Positions 25,340-38,797 of a DNA stretch of 64,000 bases are shown piece by piece (within the stretch, counting starts at the first letter, position 1; each line of letters begins with the position of its first letter). Under the pieces are notes generated by a model that saw nothing but the letters and a program-made list of their open reading frames with translations, was not told the DNA's origin and ran no database searches. The position numbers were made by a program, and so were the translations under genes. The stretch comes from Microglena sp. YARC (taxonomy: Eukaryota > Chlorophyta > Chlorophyceae > Chlamydomonadales > Chlamydomonadaceae). Location of the stretch: assembly GCA_022414725.1 (NCBI GenBank), contig CM039465.1:46416019-46480018 (forward strand), written 5' to 3'.

Positions 25340-28300
25340 GCCATTGAACTGCTTCCGTTGCTCTCAGTCATGTTACTCTCAATCTTGACAACATACTGGA
25401 ATGCGTTTATTATCTCCACATCCCCCCACCTACAACCCAACCACCGTACACCAGTCTCCAACCCACTGGCATCCATGAGGGCCAAGCAGCCTCCACACAC
25501 AGACACCATTGAACTGCTTCCGTTGCTCTCTGTGATGTTACTCTCAATCTTGACAACATACGGGAATGCGTTTATTATCTCCACATCCCCCACCTCCCAC
25601 CCAACCACCTCGACCCCAGCCTCCCACCCACCGGCATCCATGAGGGCCAAGCAGCCTCCACACACAGACGCCATGGAACTGCTTCCGTTGCTCTCAGTCA
25701 TGTTACTCTCAATCTTGACGACAGAAGGGAATGCGTTTATTATCTCCACATCCCCCACCTACAACCCAACCACCTCGACCCCAGCCTCCCACCCACCGGC
25801 ATCCATCAGGGCCAAGCAGCCTCCACACACAGATGCCATTGAACTGCTTCCGTTGCTCTCTGTGATGTTACTCTCAATCCTGACAACATACGGGAAGGTC
25901 TCATTGTCAGGAAGAATAGGCTCCAGGGCTCGCTGGGCCAGGCACCCATGGCCCAGCTCCCTGCGCCCGGCCATGCCAACGCGACCGGTCTCGCCCACGC
26001 TGGACGGGGGGAAGAAGTAGTGCAGGTAGAAGTTGGACTCTTTGGACCCGTTAGGGACTGCGGCTTGAACTCCGCCCTTGCGCTGGGAGTTGGTGGAGCT
26101 ACCAAGGGTGGCCACGCACAATGCCTGGGTGGTGTGGGGTGTGTGGAGTGTGGTGGGTGTGGGCAGAGGGGGGTGGGGTGATGTGGGGTGTGTGGTGGGT
26201 GTGGTGCAAGTGTGGTGTGAGTTTGACTCCTTGGACCCATTAGTGACTGCCGCTTGCACTCCGCCCTTGCACTGGGAGTTGGTGGAGCTGCCTAGGGTGG
26301 CCACGCATAATGCCTGGGTGGGGTGGGGTGGGTGTGGGCAGAGCGGTGTGGTATGTGGTGTGGTGGGTGGTGTGGGTGTGGTGGGGGGTGAGTGGTGTGT
26401 GTGGTGTGTGTGGTGTGGTGTGGTGTGGTGGAGGTGTGGGTGTTAGGATCCGTTAGCCACTGCGGCTTGCACTCCGCCCTGTTGCTGGGAGTTGGAGGAG
26501 CTGCCTAGGGTGGCCACGCACAATGCCTGGGGTGGGTGGGGTGGGGTGTGTGGGGTGGGGTGGGGGTGGGGTGGTGGAGGTGTGGGTGTTAGGATCCGTA
26601 AGCCACTGCGGCTTGCACTCCGCCCTTGCGCTGGGAGTTGGAGGAGCTGCCAAGAGTGGCCACGCACAATGCCTGGGTGGGGTGTGGTAAGGTGCGGCGT
26701 GATTGTGTTGTGGGGTCAGTGGTGTGGTGGGTGTGGTGTGAGTTTGACTCCTTGGTCCCGTTAGCCACTGCAGCTTGAACTCCGCCTTTTCACTGGGAGT
26801 TAGTGGAGCTGCCAAGAGTGGCCACGCTCGATGCCAGGGTGTGATAGGGTGTGGTGTGGTGTGTGGTGGGTGCGGTGTGGTGGGTGAGGGTGTGAGTTTG
26901 ACTCCTTGGACCCATTAGCCACTGCGGCTTGAACTCCGCCTTTTCACTGGGAGTTAGTGGAGCTGCCTAGGGTGGCCACGCACAATGCCTGGGTGTGATA
27001 GGGTGTGGTGTGGTGTGGGGTGTGCAGAGTGGTGTGGTATGTGGTGTGGTGGGTGGTGTGTGTGTGTGGGGGGGGGGGGGGGGGGTGAGTGGTGTGTGTG
27101 GTGTGTGTGGTGTGGTGTGGTGGAGGTGTGGATGTTAAGATCCGTTAGCCACTGCCGCTTGCACTCCGCGCTTGCGCTGGGAGTTGGAGGAGCTGCCAAG
27201 GGTGGCCATGCACAATGCATGGGTGGGGTGTGGTAAGGTGGGGTGGGGTAGGGTGTGGGTTGGTATGGTGTGTGGTGTGGTGGGTGTGGTGGGTGTGGTG
27301 TGGTGCAGGTGTGGGTGTTAGGATCCGTTAGCCACTGCGGCTTGCACTCCGCCCTGTCGCTGGGAATTTGAGGAGCTGCCTAGGGTGGCCACGCACAATA
27401 CCTGGGTGTGGTGTGGTGGGTGTGTGGTGGGTGTGGGCAGAGTGGTGTGGTGGGTGTAGTGTGGGGTGAGTGGTGTGGGGTGGTAGGGTATGGTGTGGGG
27501 TAAGTGGAGTGGTGTGGTGTGGTGTGAGGGTGTGGTGTGGTATGGGAAGAGTGGTGTGGTGGGTGTGGTGTGGTGTGGTGGGGTGTGGTATGAGCTGTTT
27601 GGGGTGAGTGGTGTGATGTGGGAGGGTGTGGGGTGGGGTGAGTGGTGGAGTGCAGGTGTGGTGTTGGGCGATTGGTGTGGTGTGGGGTGAGTGGGGTGGT
27701 AGGGTGTGGTGTGGGGTGAGTGGTGTGGTGGAGTGCATGTGTGGGGTGAGTTGTGTGGTGGGGGTGGTATGGGGTGAGTTGTGTGGTGGGGGTGGTGTGG
27801 GGTGAGTGGTGTGGTAGGGTGCAGGTGTGGGGTGAGTGGGGTGGGTGGTAGGGTGTAGGGTGGGGCGAGTGGTGTGGTGGGTGTGGTGTGGTGAGGGGTG
27901 AGTTGTGTGTCGTGAGTGGTGTGGTGTGGTGCAGGTGTGGTGTGAGGTGAGTGGTGTGGGGTGAGTGGTGTGGTTGGTGTGGGTGGTATGAGTTGTGTGG
28001 GGTGAGTGGTGTGGGGTGAGTGGTGTGGGGTGGTAGGGTGTGGTATGGTGTGGGTGAGTAGTGTGGTGGGGGTAGTATGGGGTGAGTGGTGTGGTGCGCG
28101 TGGTGTGGAGTGAGTGGTGTGGTGTACAAACATATGATAATTTATCTCCTTACCTGAGTCTCTCCGCGAGTGAACAAGGAACTACCGTGGGTACGAGGCA
28201 GTACGCCGGCACGGCTGTTGATGGGGCGAATGTCGGTGGTGCTGCGACCATCGATGCGCTTTCCTGTCTTGAGTACTACCTACAGTGCATAGTGAGGTGG

Positions 28301-31300
28301 GGTGGGGGGATGGATGAAGGGGGGGGGAGGGGGGGGGGGGGGGGGGGGGGGGGGGCGGTGGTTATGGTGTCAGTGGGTGGTGGTGTCAGTGGTTAAGGTG
28401 TGAGTGGGTGGTGGTGCTGCAACAATCGATGTGCTTTCCAGTCTCAAGCACTACTGGTGGTGGCAAGTGCGGTGGGGTAGGGGGGGTGGATGGATGAAGG
28501 GGGTGGGGGGGTGGGGGGGGGGGGTCGGTGGTTATGGTGTGAGTGGGTGGTGGTGGTGTGAGTGGGTGGTGGTGCTCCAACAATCGATGTGCTTTCATGT
28601 CCCAAGCACTACCGGTGGTGGCAAGTGCGGTGGGGTAGGGTGGGTGGATGGATGAAGAGGGTGTCGGTGGTGGTGTCGGTGGTTGTGGTGTGAGTGGGTG
28701 GTGGTGCTCCAACAATCGATGTGCTTTCATGTCCCAAGCACTACCGGTGGTGGCAAGTGCGGTGGGGTAGGATGGTTGGATGGATGAAGGGTGGTGGTGG
28801 TGGTGGTGGTTATGGTGTGAGTGGGTGGCGGTGGTAGCTGCAGTAGTGGAAGTAATGGTGGTGGCAGTGGTTTAGGTGGTGGTGGTGTTGCTGCGATCAT
28901 CGATGTGCTTTCCTGTCTCAAGCTTTACCTGAGGAGGCAAGTGCGGTGGGGTGGGTGGATGAATGAAGGGGGGTGGCGCTGGTGGATGGAGAGATAGAGA
29001 GGTTTGAACATTCGTGTTATATCGTTATTGTTTTGTTCTTGTTTTGTTACTGTTTTGTTGTTGTTTTGCTATTGGTGGTGGCTACTCCAAAACAGTGAAT
29101 AATATTATAAAACATTGAACAATATACCAAAACAGTGAATAATATTCCAAAACATTGAATGATATTCCAAAACATTGAATAATATTCCAAAACAGTAACT
29201 AATATTCCAAAACATTGAATAATATTCCAAAACATAGAACAATATACCAAAACAGTAACTAATATTCCAAAACATTGAATGATATTCAAAAACATTGAAT
29301 GATATTCCAAAACATTGAACAATATACCAAAACAGTAACTAATATTCCAAAACATTGAATGATATTCAAAAACATTGAATGATATTCCAAAACATTGAAC
29401 AATATACCAAAACAGTAACTAATATTCCAAAACATTGAATGATATTCCAAAACATTGAATGATATTCCAAAACATTGAACAATATACCAAAACAGTAACT
29501 AATATTCCAAAACATTGAATGATATTCCAAAACATTGAATGATATTCCAAAACAGTAACTAATATTCCAAAACAGTGAATGATATTCAAAAAATTGAATA
29601 ATATTCAAAACAGTAACTAATGTTCCCAAACAGTGAATGATACTCCAAAACAGTGATTACTATTCCCCAAACAGTGGATAATATTCCAAACTGTGATTAA
29701 TATTCCAAAACAGTGAATAGTATTCCAAAACTATAAATACTGCAGACACTTGCAAGGAGTGGGGAGGTTGTCAGCAACACCAGCAACACCGACAACAAAA
29801 AACAATACCGACACCAAAACAGTGCGAAATGCAGCCAAACAACAACCAAAATCAAACACAGACAAGAGTCAAAATTGAACCTCAGGAAGTGCAGAGGAGG
29901 CAAACTTCTAAAGACATCAGTAAACAACAACAACAACAAAGCGACACCAGTACCAACACCAAAACAACGAGAAAGGCGGCAAAACAGCCAAACAACGACC
30001 AAAATCAAACACAGACACGAGGCATTATTGTACCTTTCGAAGTGCAGAGGAGGCAACTTTCTTGAAGGCATCAGTAAACAACAACAACAACAACAACAAA
30101 ACGACACCAGTACCAACACCAACACAAAAACAATGAATACCGCAGCAAAACAGCCTAACAAAAATCATAATCAAACACATACAAGAGGCAAAGTCGAAAC
30201 TTTCGAAATGCGGAGGAAGCAACTTTCTTGAAGGCATCAGTAAACAACAACAACGACACCAACACAACGAGAAAGGCAGCGAAACAGCCAGACGACAACA
30301 AAATCAAACACAGACAGGATTAAATTTCGCACCTTTCGAAGTGCAGAGGAGGCAACCGTCTTGAAGGCAACAGGAAAGAACAACAACAACAACTATTAAA
30401 CGACAACGCCAAAACAACGAGTAAGGCAGAATCAGCCAGAACAACAAAATCAAACACAGACAAGAAGCAATGTCGTACCTTTCGAAGTGCAGAGGAGGCA
30501 ACTTTTTTAAAGGCAACAGACAGTTCCAAGGGAGTTGGTAGGATTTCATCAGGCTGGTGGCTAGGATCATCAATTAAGTTGCGACCTAGTAGGGCTTCTT
30601 CCACTTTATGGCGGGCTGCACCTTCTGCCTTTGAGCGCACGTCCTTAGTGGTTGTAGTGCTGCATGGGGGTGGGATGGTAGTGTGTGTGTGTATATGTGT
30701 ATTTGTGAGCGTGTGTGTGCACGTTTGTGTGTGTGTGTGTGCATGTGTGGGTGTGTGTGTATGCATGTGTGTATGTGTGTATGTGCACGTTTGTGTGTGC
30801 ATATGTGTGTGTGTGTGTATGCGACCTAGTAGGGCTTCCTCCACAGCATGGTGGGCTGCACCCTTTGCTCGTCCTTAGTGGTAGTAGTGCTGCAAGGGCG
30901 TGGGATTGCAGGGTGTGTGTGTGTGTATGCTTGTGTGGGCGTGTATGTGTGTATGTATGTGTGCGTGTACTTGTGCATTTGTGTGTTCATGTGTGAGCTT
31001 CTCCACCTTCTTCTCCAACCCCTTAGGCAATGACACCATCACCACCACCACTTCCACCACCAGCCTACCTGTACACAGCTTTCAGCTGTTCTCCTTTCAG
31101 CTTCTCCACCTTCTCCTCCAACAACTTGGGCAGCAACACCACCACCGCTGCATCCACCACCAGTACCACCACCAGCCTACCTGTACACAGCTGTCAGCTG
31201 TTCTCCTTTCAGCTTCTCCACCTTCTCCTCCAACCCCTCTGCCAGCGACACCAAACTGCCCCCACCACCACTACTGCCACCAACACCACCGCTGCCCCCA

Positions 31301-32498
31301 CCACCAGCCTACCTGTACACAGCTGTCAGCTGCTCTCATACGGGCTTCTCCACCTTCTCCTCCAACAACTTGGGCAGCAACACCACCACCGCTGCCACCA
31401 CCACCAGTACCACCACCAGCCTACCTGTACACAGCTGTCAGCTTCTCTCCTATGAGCTTCTCCACCTTCTCCTCAAACCCACTCGGCAGCGACACCCCCG
31501 CTGCCACCACCACCGCCACCACCACCAGTACCACCACCAGCCTACCTGTACACACCTGTCAGCTTCTCTCCTATGAGATTCTCCACCTTCTCCTCCAACC
31601 CAATCGGCAGCGACACCACCACTGCCACCAACACCACCGCTGCCACCACCACCAGTACCACCACCAGCCCACCTGTACACAGCTGTCAGCTTCCCTCCTA
31701 TGAGCTTCTCCACCTTCTCCTCAAACCCACTCGGCAGCGACACCACCGCTGCCACCAACAACACCGCTGCCACCACCACCGCCACCACCAACAGTACCAC
31801 CACCAGCCTACCTGTACACAGCTGTCAGCTGCACTCCAATCAGCTTCTCCACCTTCTCCTCCAACCCCTTGGGCAGCGAAACCAGTGAGCCAAACTTCTT
31901 CTTTTTGCCAACCTCCTTGGCCCACCCCTCCATCTGTGTGCACATGGTGGATATCGACGCCTGCCCCATCTCGATGGCGACCAGCATCTGCGATACAAGC
32001 AGGTATGAAATGTTACATTTAAATAATTACACAAACAAACTGGCCCACCCCTCCTTCTGTGATCACATCGTGGATATCGACGCCTGCCCCATCTCGATGG
32101 CGACCAGCATCTGCGATACAAACATGCATGAAATGACATGTTAAATTTAAATGTAAACAACAGTAATCCTATATATAATAGCAAGTTGTGCAGGGTTTGG
32201 CGCGTGCCCGGCGCGTGTTCGACCCCTTTTGGCCTAGCCACTTGGGGCTTTGGTTCCATATCTTGCCGACCTGTCGCTGACGTGGCCACGGGGGTCCTTC
32301 CGTCGGAACGACGGGCTTAACCCTAGTAATTATAATAACAACGACAATAATAATCTAAACGGCCACCAGCACCTGCAATACAAGCAGATGTGAAATGTTA
32401 CGTTTTAAATTTAAATAATAATAATAATAATCTCAAAAGCAACCAGCATCTGCTCTGCAAGGAGGTTTGAAATGTCAAATTCATTTAAATTAAATTGG

Positions 32499-32548
<50 letters not shown>

Positions 32549-33103
32549 TGGCCCACCCCTCCTTCTGTGTGCACATGGTGGATATCGACGCCTGCCCCAT
32601 CTCAATGGCCACCAGCATCTGCGATACGAGCAGATATGAAATGTTACAATTAAATAATAACACAAACAAACTGGCCCACCCCTCCTTCTGTGTGCACATG
32701 GAGGATATCGCCACTTGCCCCATCTCCCGTGTGATACAGGTTGCAGGTACGGAATGTGACATTTATATTTAAATAAGACTAATAATAATAATCTCGATGG
32801 TCACCAGTATCTGCGATACGAGCAGGTATGAAATGATATGTTCAATTTAAATTTAAATTAAAAAAATTATAATAATCTTGATGGCCGCCAGCATCTGCGA
32901 CACAAGCAGGGATGCAACGTTAAATTTAAATTCAAATTCAATTTGAAATAATACTAATAATAACCTTGATGGCCACCAGCATCTGCGATATGAACTGGTA
33001 TGCAAGGATGTGTTCAATTTAAATTAGTATAATTTGAAAACGGTAAAAACAACAACAATAATAATAATAATAATAATAATGATGTTAATACTACTACTAC
33101 TAC

Positions 33104-33139
<36 letters not shown>

Positions 33140-33248
33140 TAATAACAATGATGTTAATAATAAGAATAATAATCTTGATGGCCACCCGCATCTGCGATAC
33201 AAGCAGGTATGAAATGATAAGTTGAAATTCAAATTATACTACTACTAC

Positions 33249-33292
<44 letters not shown>

Positions 33293-36044
33293 ATACTACA
33301 ACTAATTCTAATACTAATACTTATAATAATCTTGATGGCCACCAGCATCTGCGACACAAGCAGGTATGCAACGTTCAAAACTTGAAGTGCACACTACATT
33401 GTGTCTTTAATGGAATTTAAATGCACTTTAAAAGTTATTTACCTGCTCGGCAAATTTATGGCGCACTTTAAAAGTAATGTACCTGCTCGACAAATTTATA
33501 ATGCACTACACTACAAGTACTGTACCTGCTCGTCAAATTAAAATTCACATTAAAAGTAATGTACCTGCTTGCTAAATTTAAAATGCACATTCAAAGTAAT
33601 GAATCTGCTCGTCAAATTACAAATGCACTTTAAAAGTAATGAAACATGCATGCCAAGTTTTTAACGCAAATAAAAAGTAATTTATCTGCTCGTCAAATTA
33701 CAAATGCACTTTAAAAGTAATTAATCTGCTCGTCAAATTACAAATGCACTTTAAAAGTAATGAAACATGCATGCCAAGTTTTTAACGCACATAAAAGTAA
33801 TTTATCTGCTCGTCAAATTACAAATGCACTTTAAAAGTAATTAATCTGCTCGTCAAATTACAAATGCACTTTAAAAGTAATGAAACATGCATGCCAAGTT
33901 TTTTACGCACATAAAAAGTAATTTACCTGCTCGTCAAATTTAAATGCACTTTAAAAGTAATTTATCTGCTCGTCAAATTACAAATGCACTTTAAAAGTAA
34001 TTTATCTGCTCGTCAAATTACAAATGCACTTTAAAAGTAATGAAACATGCATGCCAAGTTTTTAACGCACATAAAAAGTAATTTACCTGCTCGTCAAATT
34101 TATAATGCACTTAAAAGCAATTAATCTGCTCGTCAAATTACGAATGCACTTTAAAAGTAATGTAACATGCATGCCAAGTTTTAAACGCACATACAAAGTA
34201 ATTTACCTGCTAGTCAAATTTAAAATGCACATAAAAGTAAATTACCTGCACTTCAAATTTAAAATGCAAAATTAAAGTAACGTACCTTCTCGTCAAGTTT
34301 AAATGCACATAGAAAGTAATTTACCTGCTCATCTGTGAGGAAGTCACAGAAACCCTCGATCATAAGGACAGCGTCCTTAGTGCCAGCCATCAAGAGGTCC
34401 AGGCGGCTGCGGGACATCTCCTGAGCTGTGGGGTTGACGACAAACTTCTCTTCGCCCCCAACGGCCTCAGACTTGATCAAACCCACACGCACACCGGCGA
34501 CAGCTTTTTCAAAGGGGATGTCTGTGAGGTGGGGTAGGGTTAGGTGGGGTGGGGTGGGATGGGGTGGGCTGTGGGGTTGACGGCAAACTTCTCTTGGCCC
34601 CGTACGGCCTCGGACTTCATCAAACCCACAAGCACACCGGCAACGACTTTTTCTAAGGGGATGTCTGTGAGTTGTGGTGTGGTGTGGTTAGGAGAGTTAG
34701 CATCAAAGACTGAAACAAAGCTCTAAGGGGATGTTTATTGATGTGGGTTTTCCTCCTCCAAATTTCAAAAGTCAGGATTTTCTCACATTCAAAAAACTGC
34801 AAACTTTATTCAAGGGGATGTCTGTGGGGAGGGGAGTAGAGGGGTGGTGGCTGGGATGGTGGGTGGAATGGGTGTGTTGGGTGGGTGGGTGGTGTGGTGT
34901 GTTGCGTGGTGTGTGGTGGGTTGTGGGTGGGGTGGGGTGTGTGATTGGGTGTGGGAGGTGTGGTGCGTGGTGTGGTGGTGTGTGTGGTGGGTGTGGTGGG
35001 TGGAATGGGTGGGATGGGTGGTGTGTGGGTGGTGTGGTGTGTGGGTGGTGTGTGGGTGGTGTGTGGGTGTTGTGGTGTGTAGGTGTGTGTGTGTGTGTGG
35101 GTGGTGTGGTGTGTGTGTGGTGTGTGTGTGGTGTGTGTGTGGTGTGGTACGTGTGTGGTGTGTGTGTGGTGTGTGTGTGGTGTGTGTGTGGTATGAGGGT
35201 GGTGTGTGGGTGGTGTGTGGGTGGTGTGTGGGTGGTGTGGTGTCGGTCATATTTAGGACACTCACCTGAACTAAGGAGAGGCAGCAGCAGCAGTGATAGC
35301 CAAGGGGGTGTGGTGGGGGGTGGTGGTGTGGGGTGTGGTGGGTGTGATGGGTGGGGGGGTAGTGGGTGGGATGGGTTGGATGGGTAAGATGGGTTGGATG
35401 GTAAGATGGGTTGGATGGGTGGGATGGGTGGTGGGTGGGTGGTGTAGGGTGTGATGAGTGGGATTGGTGGTGTGGGTGTGGGTGGAATGGGTGGGGTGGG
35501 TGGTGGGTAGTGGGTGAGAGATGGGTGGTGGGTGGGGAGGGAGGTGGGTAGTGGGGTGTGGGGTGTGGGGGTCATTTTGAGGACATTCACCTGAAATAAG
35601 AAGAGAGGCAGCGGCAGCAGTGATAGCCAAGGGCTCGGGGAGGGTGGACTCGTCGAAACTCATCACCATTTCTAGCACTTGAGTCTCGCAGGCCCAGCCC
35701 TTGTTGAACATGGGACGGATGGGGCGGTCCACCAGACGGGAGGTCAAGGTCTCAGCCTCACTTGCACGCCCATCGCGTTTGACGAAGCCACCACTGAAGT
35801 GGAGTGGGTTGGGGGGGGAGGTGAGGGGGTCAGGGGGAGGTCATATGGATGTGTGGGGGTGAGGGAGGGCAGAGGGAGGGCAAATCGAACTGAGAGGGGT
35901 GAGAGGGGGTCAAGGTCTCTGCCTCACTCAGCAGTGGAGGGGGGGCAGGGGGAGTTCAGATGGAGGTGTGGAGGGTGAGGGAGGGCAGGGTCTCGGACTA
36001 ACTTGCACGCCCATCGCGTTTGACAAAGACACCACTGCAGTGCA

Positions 36045-36100
<56 letters not shown>

Positions 36101-38761
36101 AAAGGGAGGTTGGATGGAGGTTTGGGGGTTGAGGGAGGGCAGAGGGGGGGCAGATTGAACTGAGAGGGGTGAGAGGGAGGTCAAGGTCTCTGCCTCACTC
36201 AGCAGTGGAGGGGGGGGGGGGGGGGGGGGGCAGTGGGAGTTCAGATGGAGGTGTCGGGAGAGAGGGAGGGTAGTGGGAGGGCAGATCGAACTGAGAGGGG
36301 TGAGAGGGAGGTCAAGGTCTCAGCCTCACTTGCACGCCCATCGCGCTTGACGAAACCACCACTGAAGTGGAGGGGAAGATGGGGAGGGAGGAGGGGGGGG
36401 GGGGGGGGGGGGAGAAGAAGAGAGGGTGCAATAGAGGGGGTGAGAGAGAGGGAACAGGGGGGTGAGGGAGGGGAGGGATGTCAGAGGGAGCGCCGAGGGA
36501 GGTGAGTGTGGGAGGTGAGAAGAAGAAAGGGTGCAAAGAGGGGGAGGGAGGGAGGGCAGAGGGAGGTTAGAGGGGGTGAGGCTAGAGAGGTCAAGTTCTT
36601 GGCCTCACTCGCACACCCATCGCGCTTGACGAAACCACCACTGAAGTTGAGGGGAAGATGGGGAGGGAGGGAGGAGGAGGGGGGGGGGGGGGGGGGGGTG
36701 AGTGAGGTGAGAAGAAGAGAGGGTGCAATAGAGGGGGTGGGAGGGAGGGAGGATGGGGGTGAGGGAGGTAAGGGATGACAGAGGGAGCGCCAAGGGAGCG
36801 CCGAGGGAGGTGAGTGAGGGAGATGAAGAGAAGAGAGGGTGCAATAGAGGGGGAGAGAGGGAGGGAACAGGGGGGGGGAGGGAGGGGAGGGGTGTCAGAG
36901 GGAGCGCCAAGGGAGGTGAGTGAGGGAGATGAGAAGAAGAGAGGGTGCAATAGAGGGGGAGAGAGGGAGGGAACAGGGGGGGAGGAGGGGAGGGATGCCA
37001 GAGGGAGCGCCAAGAGAGGTGAGTGAGGGAGGTAAGGGGTGTCAGAGGGAGCGCCAAGGGAGCGCCGAGGGAGGTGAGTGAGGGAGATGAGAAGAGGAGA
37101 GAGTGCAATAGAGGGGGAGAGAGGGAGGGCAAGGTCTCAGCCTCATTTGCACGCCCATCGCGCTTGACAAAACCGCCACTGAAGTGGAGGGGAAGATGGG
37201 GAGGGAGGGAGGAGGGGGGAGGGGGGGGGGGGGTGAGGTGAGAAGAAGAGAGGGTGCAATAGAGGGGGTGGGAGGGAGGGAACAGGGGGGTGAGGGAGGT
37301 AAGGGATGGCAGAGGGAGCGCCAAGGGAGCGCCGAGGGAGGTGAGTGAGGGAGATGAGAAGAAGAGAGGGTGCAATAGAGGGGGAGAGAGGGAGGGAACA
37401 GGGGGGGGGGGAGGAGGGGAGGGTGTCAGAGTGAACGCCAAGGGAGGTTAGTGAGGGAGGTAAGGGGTGTCAGAGGGAGCGTTCAAGGAAGAGGGAGGTG
37501 AGTGAGGGAGATGAGAAGAAGAGAGGGTGCAATAGAGGGGGAGAGAGGGAGGGCAAGGTCTCAGCCTCACTCGCACGCCCATCACGCTTACAAAAACCCC
37601 ACTGCAGTGGAGGGGGGGGGGGGAGGTGAGGGGGGGAGGTGAGAAGGCAAGAGGGTGCAATAGAAGGGGAGAGAAGGAGGGAACAGGGGGGGGAGGGAGG
37701 TGTGAGATGTCAGAGGGAGCGCCGAGGGAGGTGTGAAGAAGAGAGGGAGTAATAGAGGGTGTGAGAGGGAAGTCAATGCCTCTGCCTCACTCGCACGCAC
37801 ATCACGCTTTAGGAAACCGCTGATGTAGTAGAGGGGGAGGTGAGGCAGGAGGTGGTTCATTCACGCAGTCTATCCTGTTGAGCTGGATGAGTAATAATAC
37901 ATGACTAAATTCGAGGGGGGGGGGCAAGAAAAATATTTCGTACCACATGTTCAATATGAATAGAGATGGGCAAGCAATAGTCGATACAAAAAAAATCAAG
38001 TCGATACACCCACGGGCGTCCGAGATAGAGGGGGGGGAGGGGGGGGGGGGGGGTCATTTCAATTTCCCAACTGTATTTGTACTTTGTGTAACTTTCTTGC
38101 CAGTGCGAATTTTTGAGCGTAAAGTATACCATCGAGAAGGGCTCGACGAGACGAGAACGAACCTGCAACCGTTAATTGTTTCACCCAGTGTGTAATTGGT
38201 GGGTGCCCTGGAAGGCACATCCAGGCTGTACGCCAGGCTGGATGTCACCTACACCTTCGTGCCCAGCGTCGCACGAGCGGCAGATAGGCTGAAAAACGCG
38301 TGCACGAAATGCGTTCGGATGCGAGATCTGAATTCTGGTCCCTGACGAGGTTCCTGAAGCAGTCGAGTCTGGGGCCTAGCCCCCCCCCCACCCCCCACAC
38401 ACACCCACACACCCCACTCCCACTCCCACACACACACTCACACTCACACTCACACCATCACCCATACCACACCCGTGCAGACCCTCAGGCTCCAGAATAC
38501 AATTTGAGACAATTAAACCATGATAACGATAGATAGACAGACAAATAATGCCTTCAGTCCTTATCATACCTGGGTGATCTCCTCCAAGGGCGCGGACTAC
38601 TGAGCTACCCAAGGAAGTTGTACAAATACTAAAAACTGAATAGCTTGGTCCAAACTTGATATTTTATTTTTGGTTGTATGGTTGGAAAGGCCTTGACGAG
38701 ATGATGCTCATGGACCCCCCTTTCACTGTGTAATACTGTCTGGGTATCCAGATAGAAGCCT

Positions 38762-38797
<36 letters not shown>

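Noticed and set aside
33440..34324. Repeat-spacer (CRISPR-like) pattern
   Set aside because: The alternating segments are all the same degenerate unit derived from the end of an exon.
38570..38615. tRNA-like 'gggtagctcagtagtccgcg' on the minus strand
   Set aside because: It resembles a tRNA D arm, but no B box, T arm or matching acceptor strand was found on either side, so neither a tRNA nor a permuted tRNA can be supported.
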